From Clostridiales bacterium (GTDB lineage: Bacteria; Bacillota; Clostridia; Oscillospirales; Oscillospiraceae): a DNA stretch of 45,909 bases. Of the stretch, positions 15,993 to 23,366 are shown one piece after another. How positions within the stretch are numbered: position 1 is the first letter of the stretch; each line of letters begins with the position of its first letter. Where the stretch lies: contig DYBL01000029.1 of the NCBI GenBank assembly GCA_019418625.1, positions 1 to 45,909 of the forward strand, read 5' to 3'. The position numbers were made by a program, and so were the translations under genes. The notes under the pieces were generated by a model. That model had not been told where the DNA came from and searched no databases. It was given only the letters and a program-made list of their open reading frames with translations.

Positions 15993-16021
15993 TTGACAAA
16001 GCAAATTGGTTTTGATATAAT
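15993..16021 (+). promoter_or_regulatory. Promoter of second tRNA-Ala gene
   Basis: Perfect sigma-A consensus: TTGACA (15993-15998), 17-bp spacer, TATAAT (16016-16021). The leader carries GTTCGGAAC at 16033-16041, the reverse complement of the dyad in the first copy's leader. Confidence 0.9.
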
Positions 16022-16047
16022 AATCCTGTTCTGTTCGGAACGAATAT

Positions 16048-16123
16048 GGGGGTATAGCTCAGCTGGGAGAGCGCTTGACTGGCAGTCAAGAGGTCAGCGG
16101 TTCGATCCCGCTTATCTCCACCA
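16048..16123 (+). tRNA. tRNA-Ala (anticodon GGC), second copy
   Basis: 76 nt with encoded CCA, base-for-base identical to 15838-15913. It has its own consensus promoter and a strong terminator, so the two genes are transcribed separately. Confidence 0.95.
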
Positions 16124-16159
16124 AAAAGACCTGAAACTTCGGTTTCAGGTCTTTTGTTT
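16124..16159 (+). terminator. Terminator after second tRNA-Ala
   Basis: A 14-bp perfect stem AAAAGACCTGAAAC (16124-16137) pairs with 16142-16155 around the stable TTCG tetraloop, followed by GTTTT. Confidence 0.92.
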
Positions 16160-16160
16160 T

Positions 16161-16592
16161 GCGTCGGCGCGGAAAAAGGCATCTGGTCTGCGGGGCTTGG
16201 CTGTGCCGCTGTTCGCACTGGGCGTCTTAGAGGCGGAGCTGTGGCAATGGCTTCTTGCCATCGGCCTTTCTGCGAAGTTTTTGTTTGCCGGCCTTTCGGA
16301 GCAGGAGGGGAAACGGTGGGACAACATTGCAAAGAACTATCAGAGAGTGTCCCGGGAGCTCTTTGGAAAATATGCCGGAGTCAAAACAAATCTTCCGTGG
16401 ATTATCCTGGGCGGATTTTTTGCGGTCACTCTGCTGATCAGATTTTTAGGCAACATCATCATTCCGGTATGGATCGCGGTCTGATTCGCAATCGTGCTGA
16501 CGATCGCTGTTTTTTACAGTATCGGTCTCGACCGAAAGATCCGGGAACAGATCGAGCGGGAGATGGATGCCAAGGATGACACCGGCCGCTGA
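16161..16592 (+). pseudogene. Broken membrane-protein gene: no start, in-frame TGA
   Basis: One frame reads as protein across this span but is interrupted by TGA at 16482-16484. Upstream it encodes two hydrophobic segments split by a polar loop (SEQEGKRWDNIAKNY, then KTNLPWIILGGFFAVTLLI); after the TGA it resumes as FAIVLTIAVFYSIGLDRKIR and ends at TGA 16590-16592. Neither a ribosome site nor a convincing start codon exists, because the frame enters straight from the tRNA terminator. This is best read as a 5'-truncated, nonsense-mutated remnant of a small membrane protein inserted or left behind after the tRNA gene. I do not recognise the family. Confidence 0.6.
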
Positions 16593-16640
16593 ACGTTTTC
16601 GGACAGGAGGATATCCCTTGGTTTATTATCAGATGCAAAT

Positions 16641-16680
16641 AAAAAGTGTCCCGGACCCATATGGGCCCGGGACACTTTTT
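16641..16680. terminator. Bidirectional terminator upstream of the DUF4340 stop
   Basis: An 18-bp stem with one mismatch (16641-16658 with 16663-16680, core GTGTCCCGG) has A5 on the left and T-run on the right. It serves the minus-strand DUF4340 gene. Confidence 0.88.
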
Positions 16681-18098
16681 TAGTTGAGCACGATGGCGTT
16701 GACCGCCTCAATCAGGTCCACCACCTGGCTGCGCTCCACCAGCGCAGTGGGAACGCCGTCCACCACTGCAAGACAGCTGCTGCCGTCGTAGCGGTAGAGG
16801 CTGATCTCCACGGTGGGGAATGCCGCGTTGTCCAGATGCAGCGTCAGGCGGATCTCTTCCTTTTGAGCGGGCGCTTCGTCTGTGAAGCTGTCCGCCTGGA
16901 GGGACTCCAGCGCGTCGCGGAAGTCATCGATCTCCACTTCCGTTTCCAGATACGCATAGGTCCGGTCGTCTCCGCTGCCATCGGTGGTGATGGTATAGTC
17001 GGCATCCTCCAACGAGATATCGATCTGCGTGATGTCCGCAAAAGCGGCTGTGAGCAGCTCGGCATGCCGCAGGTCGTCACAGGAGGCACGCATCAAAGAG
17101 GAGTAGCTTTCGGAGTAGAGCCGGTAGACGATGGGAGAATCGCCCACCCGCATATAGGCGGTGATCTCTTCCTCGGTATCGTCCTCATTCTCACTTTCGG
17201 ATTCTTCCGCTTTTGCCAGCTCCTCCGGGTCGCGGCTGATGTGCAGGGTGAAGGTATCAGATACCTCGTCCCCGTCCTCGTTTTCCTCGGTGTAGTCTAC
17301 CTGGATCGTCAGCTGGGGATCGTCCAGACCGTACTGGGCAAGCTCCTCGTCCGTGACGTTATAGGCCACATAGTCGCTCAGATCCAGATAGCGGATCGTC
17401 TGCAGGTAGCTGGTCACCTTGTCGGTGTCCAGAGGCAGCGTGCCGTCTCCCTGCTGGGCAAAATACACATCGTCGGCGCAGTAGGTGCGGGTGGAGCCCT
17501 CCTCATATGCCTCATAGAAGATCTCGTAGTTTTCGCTGCCGGTGAAGGTGATCTTCGACACCTGGTCAAAATCAGGGATGTCGTCGGGGTCCAGCAGATC
17601 CCGCAATCCCACATCGTAGTTGTCCAGGGGATCGTCGGCCACCAGATACACGTTGCCGTCGCCGATGGAGACATAGCGCTGGGAGTCCATGGTGCTGTAT
17701 CCGCCCAGCAGGATGGTATAAGTCTCCTCATCGGTGGTGATGGTAATGGAGCAGGTGGGATCGCTCAGGCCGTACGGGCTGAGATCCTCCGGATTTTCGA
17801 TGATGAACGCCGCGCCCATGGCAGAAAATTGGTCCAGGAGGTCCTCAATTTTTTCTCCGTCCACCGGGAAAGCCTCGTCCTCATCGTAGATCCATTTGTC
17901 GTCTTTGTGAAATGCCAGCTCCTCGCCGTCATATTCCCAGGAAAGGGCCTGGACGGAGTCCACCGGGATCTCCAGCACTACCTCGCCGCTGGTTTCGATC
18001 TGTTCTTTTTTTGCCTGATATCGGCTGAGGGCAAAGGTGGCCACGCAAGCCACGGCCAGAACGCCCAGCAAAATACACAGCCGTTTAGAACGTTTCAT
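16680..18098 (-). CDS. DUF4340 membrane-anchored extracellular protein
   Basis: 472 residues from the ATG at 18096-18098, which follows GGAGGATGCAGA; the frame opens 24 nt earlier without a ribosome site. A basic start and one helix (about 6-25) anchor it; the rest is acidic and outside the cell, with repeated DUF4340 units (LSPYGLSDPTCSITI and LAQYGLDDPQLTIQV echo each other) and an acidic linker of the form ESESENEDDTEEE. DUF4340 proteins commonly travel with ABC-2 gliding/export-type transporters (GldF/GldG-like). None is here: about 15-30 bp upstream of its ribosome site the sequence switches abruptly to a kinase gene in the opposite strand, so its promoter and operon partners seem to have been lost. 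Confidence 0.82.
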   Translation of the reverse strand: MKRSKRLCILLGVLAVACVATFALSRYQAKKEQIETSGEVVLEIPVDSVQALSWEYDGEELAFHKDDKWIYDEDEAFPVDGEKIEDLLDQFSAMGAAFIIENPEDLSPYGLSDPTCSITITTDEETYTILLGGYSTMDSQRYVSIGDGNVYLVADDPLDNYDVGLRDLLDPDDIPDFDQVSKITFTGSENYEIFYEAYEEGSTRTYCADDVYFAQQGDGTLPLDTDKVTSYLQTIRYLDLSDYVAYNVTDEELAQYGLDDPQLTIQVDYTEENEDGDEVSDTFTLHISRDPEELAKAEESESENEDDTEEEITAYMRVGDSPIVYRLYSESYSSLMRASCDDLRHAELLTAAFADITQIDISLEDADYTITTDGSGDDRTYAYLETEVEIDDFRDALESLQADSFTDEAPAQKEEIRLTLHLDNAAFPTVEISLYRYDGSSCLAVVDGVPTALVERSQVVDLIEAVNAIVLN

Positions 18099-18129
18099 TC
18101 TGCATCCTCCTTCTTCGGACAACTACAAA

Positions 18130-18774
18130 GAGAAGCACAACATCATCCACCGGGATATCAAGCCGGAAAACACCTTCATTTCGGAAAACGGCGACTTCAA
18201 GCTGGGGGACTTCGGCGTGGCCCGGACCATCGAAAAGACCACCGGGGGCCTGTCCAAACAGGGCAGCTACCCCTACATGGCTCCGGAGATTTACAACGGC
18301 AAGCCCTACGGCACCACAGTGGACATCTACTCCCTGGGGCTCATCCTCTACCGGCTGCTCAATGGCAACCGGCTGCCCTTCCTGCCGGCGGCTCCGGCAC
18401 CCATCACCTACGCGGACCGGGAGAACGCCATGGCCAAGCGGTTCAATGGAGCGCCCCTGCCTATTCCCAGCCACGCCGACGGGCGGCTGGGGGAGATCGT
18501 GCTGAAGGCCTGTGCCTTTGAACCGAAGGACCGGTACTCCAGCCCCGGCCAGATGCGCCAGGAGCTGGAGGCCATCCTCTACAACAAGGAGGAGGGGCAG
18601 TACATCTATCCCGATGGGGACGAGGTGCCCCAGGACTCCATCCACAGTTCCAAGGGGGATGACGAGCCTCCCATCCGGCAGGAAGAGGGCACGGTCAGTG
18701 ACTTCGGTGGGACGGCCTCCGATTTTGGCAAGACCGTCTCCGACTTCGGGGGGACCGTCAGTGACTTTGGTTCA
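18130..18774 (+). repeat. Kinase C-lobe direct repeat, copy 1 (copy 2 at 20911-21576)
   Basis: The DNA from the catalytic loop through the heptad array is repeated 2,781 bp downstream in the intact kinase, with long identical runs and mostly synonymous changes (by eye about 90% identical). Similarity starts at the truncation point and ends just after the heptads, where the two tails become unrelated. Confidence 0.85.
18691..18774 (+). repeat. Four 21-bp units encoding TVSDFG-type heptads
   Basis: Units read TVSDFGG, TASDFGK, TVSDFGG, TVSDFGS. Each has one Thr and one Ser, which suits multisite autophosphorylation. The intact kinase has five units, so copy number varies. Confidence 0.9.
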
Positions 18775-19812
18775 GGTCCCAACGCTGGAGGAACCCGGTC
18801 TGGTGGGACAAAAAGTACTTCGCTGGAGGGATGGAACGGTATCCCAGCCGCCCCGGTCCGGAAGAAAGGCGGCAAGCGGCGGATCGTCGTGGGCGCAGCC
18901 TGCCTGCTGGCGGTATTTCTGGCGGTTGGCCTGTTGTCTCAGGGCGGCGGAGAGAAGAAGAACGTCGAATCCCCCCAGGGGGACAGTCAGGGCGATACAG
19001 CGCCGGTGGCGGACTACCTGGAAAAGGTCACCGATGAGGAGGGCCGGGTCATCCGGATGCCCCGTTTTCGCAATGACAGCGTGTCCTATCTGGAATATCG
19101 CTATGATGAGCAGGGAAACCGGATTCAGTCCTGTACCTATGATCTTTTGGGAAATTTAGAGGAACGGACCGAGTGGGAGTATAACAGTGACGGGATCCGT
19201 CTTGTCAGCCGCACCTATGACGGAGCTGGTGCACTGACATCCTACTACGAGAATACGCTGGATGAAAACGGCCAGATCAGCCGTTCCGATGATTACGATG
19301 GCAATGGAATGGGGACTGGCTATCGGCTCTATACCTATGACAGTCAGGGGCGCCAAAGCCGTGTCGAGTATTATACCGCCGCAGGCGATCTGGATCATGC
19401 CTATATTTACGAACATGATGCCCAGGGGCGCAGCAATAAGACATCTGTGCTGACGGAAGAGGGTGAGCTGTCCGAGTATACTGTGTGGGAAAGGGACGCC
19501 CAGGGGAATCTGACAGAAAGCACGACTTATAACGCCGAGGACCGGCTTTTGGTTCACACTACTTATGACAGCTTTGAACGGACGATGGAGCAGCAACGGT
19601 ATGACGACCAGGAAAAGGTGGACGGGACCCGGGAGTTCTTGTACGATGAGGGAGGATTTTTGTCTCGTTTCAACACCTATAACGGGGATGGAGTGTTGGA
19701 GACGTACGAGACGTATACTTATGGCCAGAACGGCAAGCAGACCGCAGCATCCCGGTATACCGCCGACGGCGTTCTGAAACAGGAGACGCAGTACGACAGC
19801 GCCGGGAACCAC

Positions 19813-20106
19813 GTCAAGTCCAGCAGCTATGACGAGAACGGTACCCTGTCCTGGGTCGACGAATATGAGGACTCCAATCTGGTCAAGTCAAGTTGGTATA
19901 ACGAAGACGGCACCGTGAACAATTATACAGTTTACGAATACGACAGTGCCGGGAACCGCGTCAAGTCCAGCAGCTATGACGAGAACGGTACCCTGTCCTG
20001 GGTCGACGAATATGAGGGTTCCAATCTGGTCAAGTCAAGTTGGTATAACGAAGACGGCACCGTGAACAATTATACAGTTTACGAGTATGACAGCGCTGGA
20101 AACCGC
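19813..20106 (+). repeat. Two near-identical 147-bp tandem units in the YD-repeat tail
   Basis: 19813-19959 and 19960-20106 differ at only a handful of bases (Glu-Asp-Ser versus Glu-Gly-Ser in the protein). A more diverged unit starts at 20107 with the same period. Each unit is 49 residues, so gain or loss keeps the frame. Confidence 0.92.
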
Positions 20107-20394
20107 GTCAAGACAAGTCAATACAATGAGAATGGCATCCTGGATGGATACACCATCAGCGAGTACGACAGTGACGGAAACTGTGTGAAGGAGAGCAGTT
20201 ATTCCGGCGGCGGAACACTTTCGCAATTTAATGTGTTTGAGTACAATGAGCAGGGGCAGGAGACAAAATGCTCCTACTATGACAAGCAGGGTACACTGCA
20301 GTGGTACTCCGTCACCAACTATGACGCAGACGGTTCGTTTGTGGGCTCCACCCGCTATGATTCGGACGGATCGCCGCTGTAAAGGCGCGTGGGC

Positions 20395-20424
20395 TTGTTC
20401 CATGTTAGGCAGATATTATAAAAT
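20395..20424 (+). promoter_or_regulatory. Promoter of the intact kinase gene
   Basis: TTGTTC (20395-20400), 16-bp spacer, TATAAA (20417-20422), then GGGAG at 20433-20437 before ATG 20443. The truncated copy upstream has no equivalent. Confidence 0.5.
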
Positions 20425-20442
20425 ACTGCAGAGGGAGAATGT

Positions 20443-22914
20443 ATGGACATCAACTACTATAAACAATACGAGCCCATCTTCGGGGTCTGGCATATCACCC
20501 GGCTCATTGGCGAGGGGTCCTTCGGCAAGGTCTTCGAGATCGAGCGTGAGGCCTTTGGGCAGGTGTACAAGGCGGCCCTGAAGGCCATCACCATTCCGGC
20601 CAGCCAGAGTGAGGTGCGCTCCGTGCGCAGCGAGGGCATGGACGAGGAGAGCGTCCGGGCCACGTTCCACAGTAAGGTCCAGGAACTGCTGAAGGAATTT
20701 GCCCTCATGAGCAAGCTCAAGGGCAACAGCAATGTGGTGAGCTACGAAAACCACCAGGTCATTGAGCACAAGGACAACATCGGCTGGGACATCCTCATTC
20801 AGATGGAGCTGCTGACGCCGCTGGATGAGTACATCCAGAAGAAAAAGGCCCTGCCCCGGCAGGAGATCATCAAGCTGGGCATCGACCTGTGCAAAGCCCT
20901 GGAGCTGTGTCAGAAGCACAACATCATCCACCGGGATATCAAGCCGGAAAACACCTTCATCTCGGAAAACGGCGACTTCAAGCTGGGTGATTTCGGTGTG
21001 GCCCGGACCATTGAAAAGACCACCGGGGGCCTGTCCAAGCAGGGCAGCTGCCCCTACATGGCTCCGGAGATTTACAACGGTAAGCCCTACGGCACCACAG
21101 TGGACATCTACTCCCTGGGTCTCATCCTTTACCGGCTGCTCAACGGCAATCGGCTTCCTTTCCTGCCCCCAGCTCCCGCTCCAATTAAATACGCCGACCG
21201 GGAGAACGCTTGGGACAAGCGCTTTCATGGAGCCCCCCTGCCCATGCCCAGCCACGCCGACGGGCGGTTGGGAGAGATCGTGCTGAAGGCCTGTGCCTTT
21301 GAACCCAAGGACCGGTACTCCAGCCCCGGCCAGATGCGCCAGGAGCTGGAGGCCATCCTCTACAACAAGGAGGAGGGGAAGTACATCTACCCCGACGGCG
21401 ACGAGATACGCCAGGATTCCATCCACAGTTCCAAGGGGGATGACGAGCCTCCCGGCCGGGAGGAGGGCGGCACCATCAGCGACTTTGGCAAGACCGTCTC
21501 TGACTTCGGCGGTACGGTCAGCGATTTCGGCGGAACGGTCAGCGATTTTGGAGGTACCGTCTCGGATTTTGGCAGTATAGCGGAACGGACGTCCGAGGAG
21601 AACCGGGCAGTAGGTGAGCTTGAGCAGGATCTTCCGTATTTTTCTGCCCAATGTATTTCGGGGGAAATGGCTGGTACGGTGGCTGTGCAAGAGGCCTCCT
21701 TGAAGATCTATCGTGGGGAGAGCGTCACTGTTACAGGCTCCAAAGCTGCTATGGAGCTCTTTTACCGCATGATTTCCGGCCTGGAGCCTACTGTGTCCGG
21801 CCGTTGGCTGCTCAATGGCAGGGATATCACCCACCTGCCTGTTCCGGAGCGGCACGTCGGTGTTGTGTCCTCTGCCGCCGGGGGGTTCGGTTTGGTTCCG
21901 AAAATGACAGGAGAATTCACTCTTCAATTTGCACTGCAAATGAGAAAAAAGAGAGACTTTTCCATGCGCAATGAAATAGGGGCAGACGTTCATTGGCTTC
22001 TGGCACAGATGGGGCTTTTGGACTGCAGAACATTTAAAGTTAAGGAACTGTCCAACGAACAAAAGGTTCGGCTTGCCATCGCAAGAAGCCTTGCAGGTAA
22101 TCCTGAACTGCTGCTGATGGATGATCCGTTTGTATCCTTGCGCAGAGAAGAAGCCGCCCGTGTCTGGAGGGATTTGCAGCGCTGCCTCGCCTCCCAAATG
22201 GAGGACTTTCATTTTACCGGTGCGGTCCTGATTTTTGCACAAGAGCCCAGCCGATATTCGGAACTGGCAGACAGAGAAATCAGCATTGCACGCTTTTGCC
22301 GTTGTGACGGAATGCAAAAAGAGGCAGCCGCTGACACAAGCTCCCGCTCGGACAGAAAGCCGGCTTCTGCGGCCCGGGAGACCGCTGAAACACCATCGAT
22401 CCGGGACATCGCCAGACAGTCCAAAACCATACCGGAACTGCTCCAAAAATCGCTTCCCTTGTTCCAGAACAGGGTGCCGACGGTACAATGGGCCCTTCGC
22501 CCTGATGGAAAGCTGGAGGAATTGCTTCGGAAAAAGCTGGTACTGAAAGCCAATGGCGGTCCGGATGTTTTTCAATGGCAGACCATTTTGGCTGTGGTTC
22601 GTCTGAACGACAGCCTCGACCCGGCGCATAACATTCTGTTTTTGGAAAAAGGTCTGATTACCGGCTTGAAATTTGAGTTGATGTCTGCGGAGCGGCCATG
22701 GCGTGTCCTGCATACCCCCACGTATCTGCCCTATTCTGAAATTCAAGCCGTGGAGTATGCAGGGCCCAAAAAGAGCGGTTTTCGGGAAAAACCGGGATAT
22801 TTCCAGATTGATATCGAGGGCGGGAGATACCGCCAGTACGGTCAGAGGTGGTACGATCTGGAGTGCCTGAAGGAACTCCTCTATGCACTGAGGGATCTGT
22901 CCGCCGACGCCTAA
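20443..22914 (+). CDS. Ser/Thr kinase fused to a degenerate ABC-ATPase-like domain and a PH-like C-terminus
   Basis: 823 residues. Kinase domain (about 15-305) is complete: GEGSFGKV from 23, ATP-binding Lys47, HRDIKPEN from 163 (catalytic Asp165), DFG from 183, APE from 207. Five TVSDFG-type heptads follow (344-378). Residues about 400-615 read like an ABC importer ATPase (SGLEPTVSGRWLLNGRDITH, LAIARSLAGNPELLLMDDPF), but the P-loop Lys is gone, the signature is LSNEQ (536), Walker B has Asp for the catalytic Glu, and the Q- and H-loop residues are absent, so it should not hydrolyse ATP. The last 150 residues resemble a bacterial PH-like domain (LPYSEIQAVEYAG). No membrane helix: cytoplasmic. 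The tail is visibly more AT-rich in codon choice than the head. The combination is new to me. Confidence 0.85.
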   Translation: MDINYYKQYEPIFGVWHITRLIGEGSFGKVFEIEREAFGQVYKAALKAITIPASQSEVRSVRSEGMDEESVRATFHSKVQELLKEFALMSKLKGNSNVVSYENHQVIEHKDNIGWDILIQMELLTPLDEYIQKKKALPRQEIIKLGIDLCKALELCQKHNIIHRDIKPENTFISENGDFKLGDFGVARTIEKTTGGLSKQGSCPYMAPEIYNGKPYGTTVDIYSLGLILYRLLNGNRLPFLPPAPAPIKYADRENAWDKRFHGAPLPMPSHADGRLGEIVLKACAFEPKDRYSSPGQMRQELEAILYNKEEGKYIYPDGDEIRQDSIHSSKGDDEPPGREEGGTISDFGKTVSDFGGTVSDFGGTVSDFGGTVSDFGSIAERTSEENRAVGELEQDLPYFSAQCISGEMAGTVAVQEASLKIYRGESVTVTGSKAAMELFYRMISGLEPTVSGRWLLNGRDITHLPVPERHVGVVSSAAGGFGLVPKMTGEFTLQFALQMRKKRDFSMRNEIGADVHWLLAQMGLLDCRTFKVKELSNEQKVRLAIARSLAGNPELLLMDDPFVSLRREEAARVWRDLQRCLASQMEDFHFTGAVLIFAQEPSRYSELADREISIARFCRCDGMQKEAAADTSSRSDRKPASAARETAETPSIRDIARQSKTIPELLQKSLPLFQNRVPTVQWALRPDGKLEELLRKKLVLKANGGPDVFQWQTILAVVRLNDSLDPAHNILFLEKGLITGLKFELMSAERPWRVLHTPTYLPYSEIQAVEYAGPKKSGFREKPGYFQIDIEGGRYRQYGQRWYDLECLKELLYALRDLSADA
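21472..21576 (+). repeat. Five 21-bp units encoding TVSDFG-type heptads
   Basis: Units read TISDFGK, then TVSDFGG three times, then TVSDFGS. They join the kinase head to the ABC-like tail and mark the edge of homology with the upstream truncated copy. Confidence 0.92.
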
Positions 22915-23034
22915 AATCGCCCCGCACGAACGGGAAGACCGCTTCTTGCATGGCCAGTGATTGCAGGGGAGCGTAAGTCGGGATAAGGAAAGGGCAGCAG
23001 GCGTTATCGCAAATCCTGAGCCGCATAAGCAAAA

Positions 23035-23071
23035 AGGAGGGATGCTCCCGGTGAAACGAAGCATCCCTCCT
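23035..23071 (+). terminator. Hairpin downstream of the intact kinase gene
   Basis: A 12-bp perfect stem AGGAGGGATGCT (23035-23046) pairs with 23060-23071; no T-tract follows. The 120 bp between the kinase stop and this hairpin hold no gene I can see. Confidence 0.45.
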
Positions 23072-23145
23072 GTGATAAAATCAAAAATCCGCCTGCTGTA
23101 TTTCCGTGCCCTGCTTTGAAATTTGATTTTTGTAAAAAAAGCAAG

Positions 23146-23183
23146 AAAAACCCGCCATTTTCATTTGAAAATGGCGGGTTTTT
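23146..23183 (-). terminator. Terminator of tRNA-Pro
   Basis: An 18-bp perfect stem (23146-23163 with 23166-23183) directly abuts the tRNA 3' end and ends in T-run on the minus strand. Confidence 0.88.
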
Positions 23184-23258
23184 GGTCCGAGTGGCGGGAG
23201 TCGAACCCACGGCCTCATGGACCCGAACCATGCGCGCTACCAACTGCGCTACACCCGG
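23183..23258 (-). tRNA. tRNA-Pro (anticodon CGG)
   Basis: 76 nt with encoded CCA, minus strand. Acceptor CCGGGTG pairs with CACTCGG; anticodon stem CATGG/CCATG encloses TTCGGGT, giving anticodon CGG for codon CCG; T arm has GGGTTCGACTCCC. A dedicated CCG reader fits the high GC of the genome. Confidence 0.95.
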
Positions 23259-23272
23259 ATGCAGCATCGGTA

Positions 23273-23301
23273 ATTATATAGAATTTTTACCAGAATGTCA
23301 A
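23273..23301 (-). promoter_or_regulatory. Promoter of tRNA-Pro
   Basis: Minus strand perfect consensus: TTGACA (23296-23301), 17-bp spacer, TATAAT (23273-23278). Confidence 0.9.
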
Positions 23302-23366
23302 GGGGCATATTTTTTGCGCATGCCTGCATAGGCTTCAAGGGAAAAGCGGTACAGGGAGGGTCGGCT

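Larger units (their letters stand above)
18121..20382 (+). pseudogene. 5'-truncated Ser/Thr kinase with transmembrane and YD-repeat tail
   Basis: The frame begins inside the catalytic loop (KHNIIHRDIKPEN) and lacks the whole N-lobe: no Gly-rich loop and no ATP-binding Lys. What remains: DFG, APE and the rest of the C-lobe (about 18130-18590), four heptads of the TVSDFGG type (18691-18774), a membrane helix (IVVGAACLLAVFLAVGLL, about 18880-18940), then about 440 residues of tandem YD-type repeats (Y-D-x2-G-N pattern) to the TAA at 20382. The in-frame ATG at 18037 lies antisense in the DUF4340 gene and has no ribosome site. As it stands it cannot be an active kinase. The 2.2-kb frame is otherwise undamaged, so truncation was recent or the copy is kept as a silent cassette. 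Confidence 0.75.

Noticed and set aside
16482..16505. TGA at 16482 as a selenocysteine codon, with a small hairpin just downstream
   Set aside because: The hairpin has a mismatch and its loop lies closer to the TGA than bacterial SECIS elements allow. The residue would sit inside a membrane helix with no redox partner, and the gene also lacks a start. A nonsense mutation is simpler.
18037..18120. ATG 18037 as the true start of the upstream kinase gene
   Set aside because: It lies antisense within the DUF4340 coding region, has no ribosome site, and the resulting residues match no kinase N-lobe.
19060..20379. YD-repeat tail as an Rhs toxin
   Set aside because: There is no Rhs core boundary motif and no variable toxin domain at the C-terminus; the repeats simply end at the stop.
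20416..23064. Long minus-strand open frame opposite the intact kinase
   Set aside because: High GC on the coding strand leaves the antisense frame open; composition and lack of any domain or ribosome site mark it as a shadow.
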